A DNA stretch of 7,939 nucleotides from an uncultured Flavobacterium sp. Lineage in GTDB: Bacteria > Bacteroidota > Bacteroidia > Flavobacteriales > Flavobacteriaceae. The stretch's first letter is position 1. Every line of letters begins with the position of its first letter. The notes below the pieces were generated by a model that saw only the letters and a list, made by a program, of their open reading frames with translations, made no database searches and was not told where the DNA came from. Positions 6,172 through 7,939 of the stretch are shown one piece after another. Position numbers and translations under genes: made by a program. The stretch is from positions 1 through 7,939 of the forward strand of contig NZ_CAMLRU010000122.1 in NCBI RefSeq assembly GCF_946482535.1. Reading direction: 5' to 3'.

Positions 6172-7299
6172 ATGTCAAAACTTCCTCATATCGGCACCAG
6201 CATTTTTACGGTAATGTCGCAAATGGCCGTAGAACACCAAGCCATAAACCTATCACAAGGATTTCCGAATTTTCCGGTTGATGAACGATTGACCGCTATT
6301 CTTTCCAGACTTGCCAAAGAAAATGTTCATCAATATACACCTATGAGTGGTTTGCCGTCGCTTTTGGAAAAAGTTGCGCTGCTGACTCAAAAATCTTATG
6401 ACCGAAATGTTTCCGCCAAAGAGGAAATACTCATCACCGCCGGTGCCACCGAAGGGATTTTTGCCACTATCCAAGCCTTGGTTAAGGCCAATGAAGAAGT
6501 TATTATTCTTGATCCGTGCTACGATTGTTACGAAGCACCAATTCTATTGAGCAACGCCAAACCGATAAGAGTGTCGCTCAACAATGATTTTACACCCAAT
6601 TGGGAAGTAATTTCGGCGGCAACCAATGATAAAACCAAACTCATCATCATCAACAATCCGCACAATCCAACGGGAAAAATGTGGACAGAAAATGATTTTC
6701 TACAGTTGGAAAAATTAGTCGATGCTTACCCTAACCTTTTAGTCTTGTCGGATGAAGTGTATGAGTACATCACCTTTGAGCAACCGCACATATCGGTACA
6801 CCATCGCCCTAAATTATGGCAACGCAGTATTTCGGTTTCTTCTTTCGGAAAATCATTTCACATCACCGGATGGAAAATTGGTTACGTCATTGCGCCGGAA
6901 CACATCATGAAAGAGATTAAAAAAGTACATCAGTTTTTGGTCTTTAGTGTGAGTAGTATTGCCCAACATGCATTGAATGAATACATCGATTTGGTCGATA
7001 TCAAAGCTCTGGGATCATTTTACCAACAAAAAAGAGATTTTTTCCGCCTCCTGATGAAAGAAACCAAATTGCAACTTTTACCTTGTGAAGGCACCTATTT
7101 TCAAGTGGCTTCTTATGCTAATATTTCAGAAGAAAGCGACCTGGATTTTACCAAAAGATTGGTCACCGAATTCGGCGTAGCCACCATTCCAATTTCGATT
7201 TTTTATGCCAAAGGCTATGATAACAAGTGCATCCGATTTTGCTTTGCCAAAGATGACGAAACCCTCATGAAAGCTGCCGAGCGCTTGATGAAATTATAG
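6172..7299 (+). CDS. PLP-dependent class I/II aminotransferase, methionine/kynurenine aminotransferase type (YbdL-like)
   Basis: This 375-residue, full-length, cytosolic fold-type I aminotransferase moves the amino group from an amino acid to a 2-oxo acid via pyridoxal phosphate. The start region (LPHIGTSIFTVMSQMA...INLSQGFPNFP) is typical of the methionine aminotransferase / kynurenine-oxoglutarate transaminase group. Visible motifs in order are ITAGATEG (cofactor phosphate loop), NNPHNPTGK (161-169, PLP-contacting Asn), SDEVYEY (Asp194 for the pyridine nitrogen, Tyr197 for the ring hydroxyl), SSFGKSFHITGWK with Schiff-base Lys227, and IRFCFAK with Arg355 for the substrate carboxylate. No key residue is missing. 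Related enzymes often accept methionine, aromatic amino acids or glutamine and can sit next to an omega-amidase gene, but none is present in this window. Substrate cannot be fixed from sequence alone. It follows a strong terminator, so it likely starts its own transcript and may read through into the TPR gene 72 bases on. Confidence 0.93.
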   Translation: MSKLPHIGTSIFTVMSQMAVEHQAINLSQGFPNFPVDERLTAILSRLAKENVHQYTPMSGLPSLLEKVALLTQKSYDRNVSAKEEILITAGATEGIFATIQALVKANEEVIILDPCYDCYEAPILLSNAKPIRVSLNNDFTPNWEVISAATNDKTKLIIINNPHNPTGKMWTENDFLQLEKLVDAYPNLLVLSDEVYEYITFEQPHISVHHRPKLWQRSISVSSFGKSFHITGWKIGYVIAPEHIMKEIKKVHQFLVFSVSSIAQHALNEYIDLVDIKALGSFYQQKRDFFRLLMKETKLQLLPCEGTYFQVASYANISEESDLDFTKRLVTEFGVATIPISIFYAKGYDNKCIRFCFAKDDETLMKAAERLMKL

Positions 7300-7359
7300 G
7301 AAAACCGGATTGTTTACTTCAAGTCAACCTCATTTTAAGCAACTAAGCTCAAAAAAATC

Positions 7360-7367
7360 TATTTTTG
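7360..7367 (+). promoter_or_regulatory. Perfect TAnnTTTG match just before the TPR gene
   Basis: TATTTTTG is an exact match to the Bacteroidota -7 consensus, four bases before the ATG at 7372. If used, the transcript would be leaderless or nearly so. No good -33 is seen 17-20 bases upstream. Chance occurrence in AT-rich DNA, with transcription coming from the aminotransferase gene, is equally likely. Confidence 0.22.
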
Positions 7368-7371
7368 GGTT

Positions 7372-7939
7372 ATGAATGTATTCAAGTCTTTTATATTGCT
7401 ACTCTTGCTTTTGTCAGGCGTTGATGGGTATACCCAATCGTCTTCCAATAAATTGTTGCAAAAAGGTTGGAGCGAACTCGTAAAAGACAACGAAACCGAA
7501 GCTTTCAAGTATTTTTGGGAAGCCAAAGAAAAAGCTACAAAAGACAAAAACCCCAAAGACAAAGCCGATGCCCTGCTTTATCTCGGTATCTGTTCTTATG
7601 GTTCGAGTTTGGAAAAAGGACTCCAATTTGCCACGCAGTCCTTAGACGAATATAAAAAGTTGGAAAAAACCCATAGCGAAGAAGCCAAAATCGGGCGCTA
7701 CAAATGCCTGCAACTCATCAGTACTATTTACAGTCGGCAAAAAAAATATGAAGATGCCAAGCGGTTGAGTTTAGAAGTGGTTGAGGAACTCAAAAACAAA
7801 AAAGACAGCAGCGGCACTTTGGGCTTGGCCTACAACAGTTTGGGCGGATTATACGAATTAGAAAACGATACCGAATCGGCTGAAAAGTATTTTAAATTGG
7901 CTTTGGTAGAATTTGAAAAATGGAATAGTGTGGCCTATT
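7372..7939 (+). CDS. Exported tetratricopeptide-repeat protein, 3'-truncated by window end
   Basis: The first 189 codons are present and the frame is still open at the window edge. The start at 7372 is chosen because it gives a signal peptide (MNVFKSF, then an unbroken Leu-rich core) with a likely cut after GYTQ near residue 22, a usual Bacteroidota form; there is no other Met in the visible part. Helical TPR-like units follow at about residues 27-60, 65-98, 110-143 and 151-184. The clearest is the last (LAYNSLGGLYELENDTESAEKYFKLAL), with the Y-x(2)-L-G and A-x(2)-Y/F pattern. Such N-terminal exported TPR arrays in Bacteroidota often precede a transmembrane segment plus a histidine kinase or DNA-binding domain, but that part is not visible, so the role is undetermined. 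It lies 72 bases after the aminotransferase stop with no terminator between, so cotranscription is possible. Confidence 0.85.
   Translation, partial: MNVFKSFILLLLLLSGVDGYTQSSSNKLLQKGWSELVKDNETEAFKYFWEAKEKATKDKNPKDKADALLYLGICSYGSSLEKGLQFATQSLDEYKKLEKTHSEEAKIGRYKCLQLISTIYSRQKKYEDAKRLSLEVVEELKNKKDSSGTLGLAYNSLGGLYELENDTESAEKYFKLALVEFEKWNSVAY

Noticed and set aside
7414..7655. Short ORFs in other frames over the TPR gene
   Set aside because: The frame from 7372 is open to the window end with a signal peptide and TPR pattern, which explains the region.

Overview
The window looks like ordinary chromosome from a member of the Bacteroidota, most likely a Flavobacterium-like marine or freshwater organism. 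The clues are the AT-rich, A/T-run intergenic DNA, weak or absent Shine-Dalgarno sequences, TAnnTTTG-like -7 promoter elements, a very long secreted protein ending in a type IX secretion (T9SS) type B sorting domain, and flavobacterial-style lipoprotein and TPR protein signals. All convincing genes are on the + strand. The long minus-strand frames are shadows of these genes.

Layout: (1) 1-1573 is the C-terminal ~523 residues of the large, catalytic subunit of methylmalonyl-CoA mutase, whose start lies upstream of the window. It is closed by a clear intrinsic terminator (~1593-1627). (2) 1628-2116 is a sparse region with one doubtful small membrane-protein ORF (1699-1914). It stops right after a run of eight A's. 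Removing one A would extend it to 2014 as a 104-residue protein, so it may be a frameshifted gene or a sequencing error. A short perfect palindrome sits just before its start. (3) 2117-5437 encodes an 1106-residue T9SS-secreted repeat protein: signal peptide, about eight cysteine-paired beta-sandwich-like units of ~90-105 residues, extra adhesin-like domains, and a type B C-terminal sorting domain. A weaker terminator-like hairpin follows. (4) 5596-6099 encodes a small lipoprotein with an NTF2-like (SnoaL/DUF4440-type) domain, followed by a strong terminator (6121-6150). (5) 6172-7299 encodes a PLP-dependent class I/II aminotransferase of the methionine/kynurenine aminotransferase group. (6) 7372-7939 is the 5' part of an exported TPR protein cut by the window end.

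The genes do not form one pathway. Terminators after the mutase, the T9SS protein and the lipoprotein suggest mostly separate transcription units. The aminotransferase and TPR gene are 72 bases apart with no terminator seen between them. I found no tRNA, rRNA, CRISPR array, insertion sequence, phage gene or attachment site. I do not see a convincing new multi-gene system. The points most worth checking are the A8 frameshift in the small ORF, the architecture of the cysteine-paired repeat protein, and the small repeat/palindrome motifs in the promoter regions.
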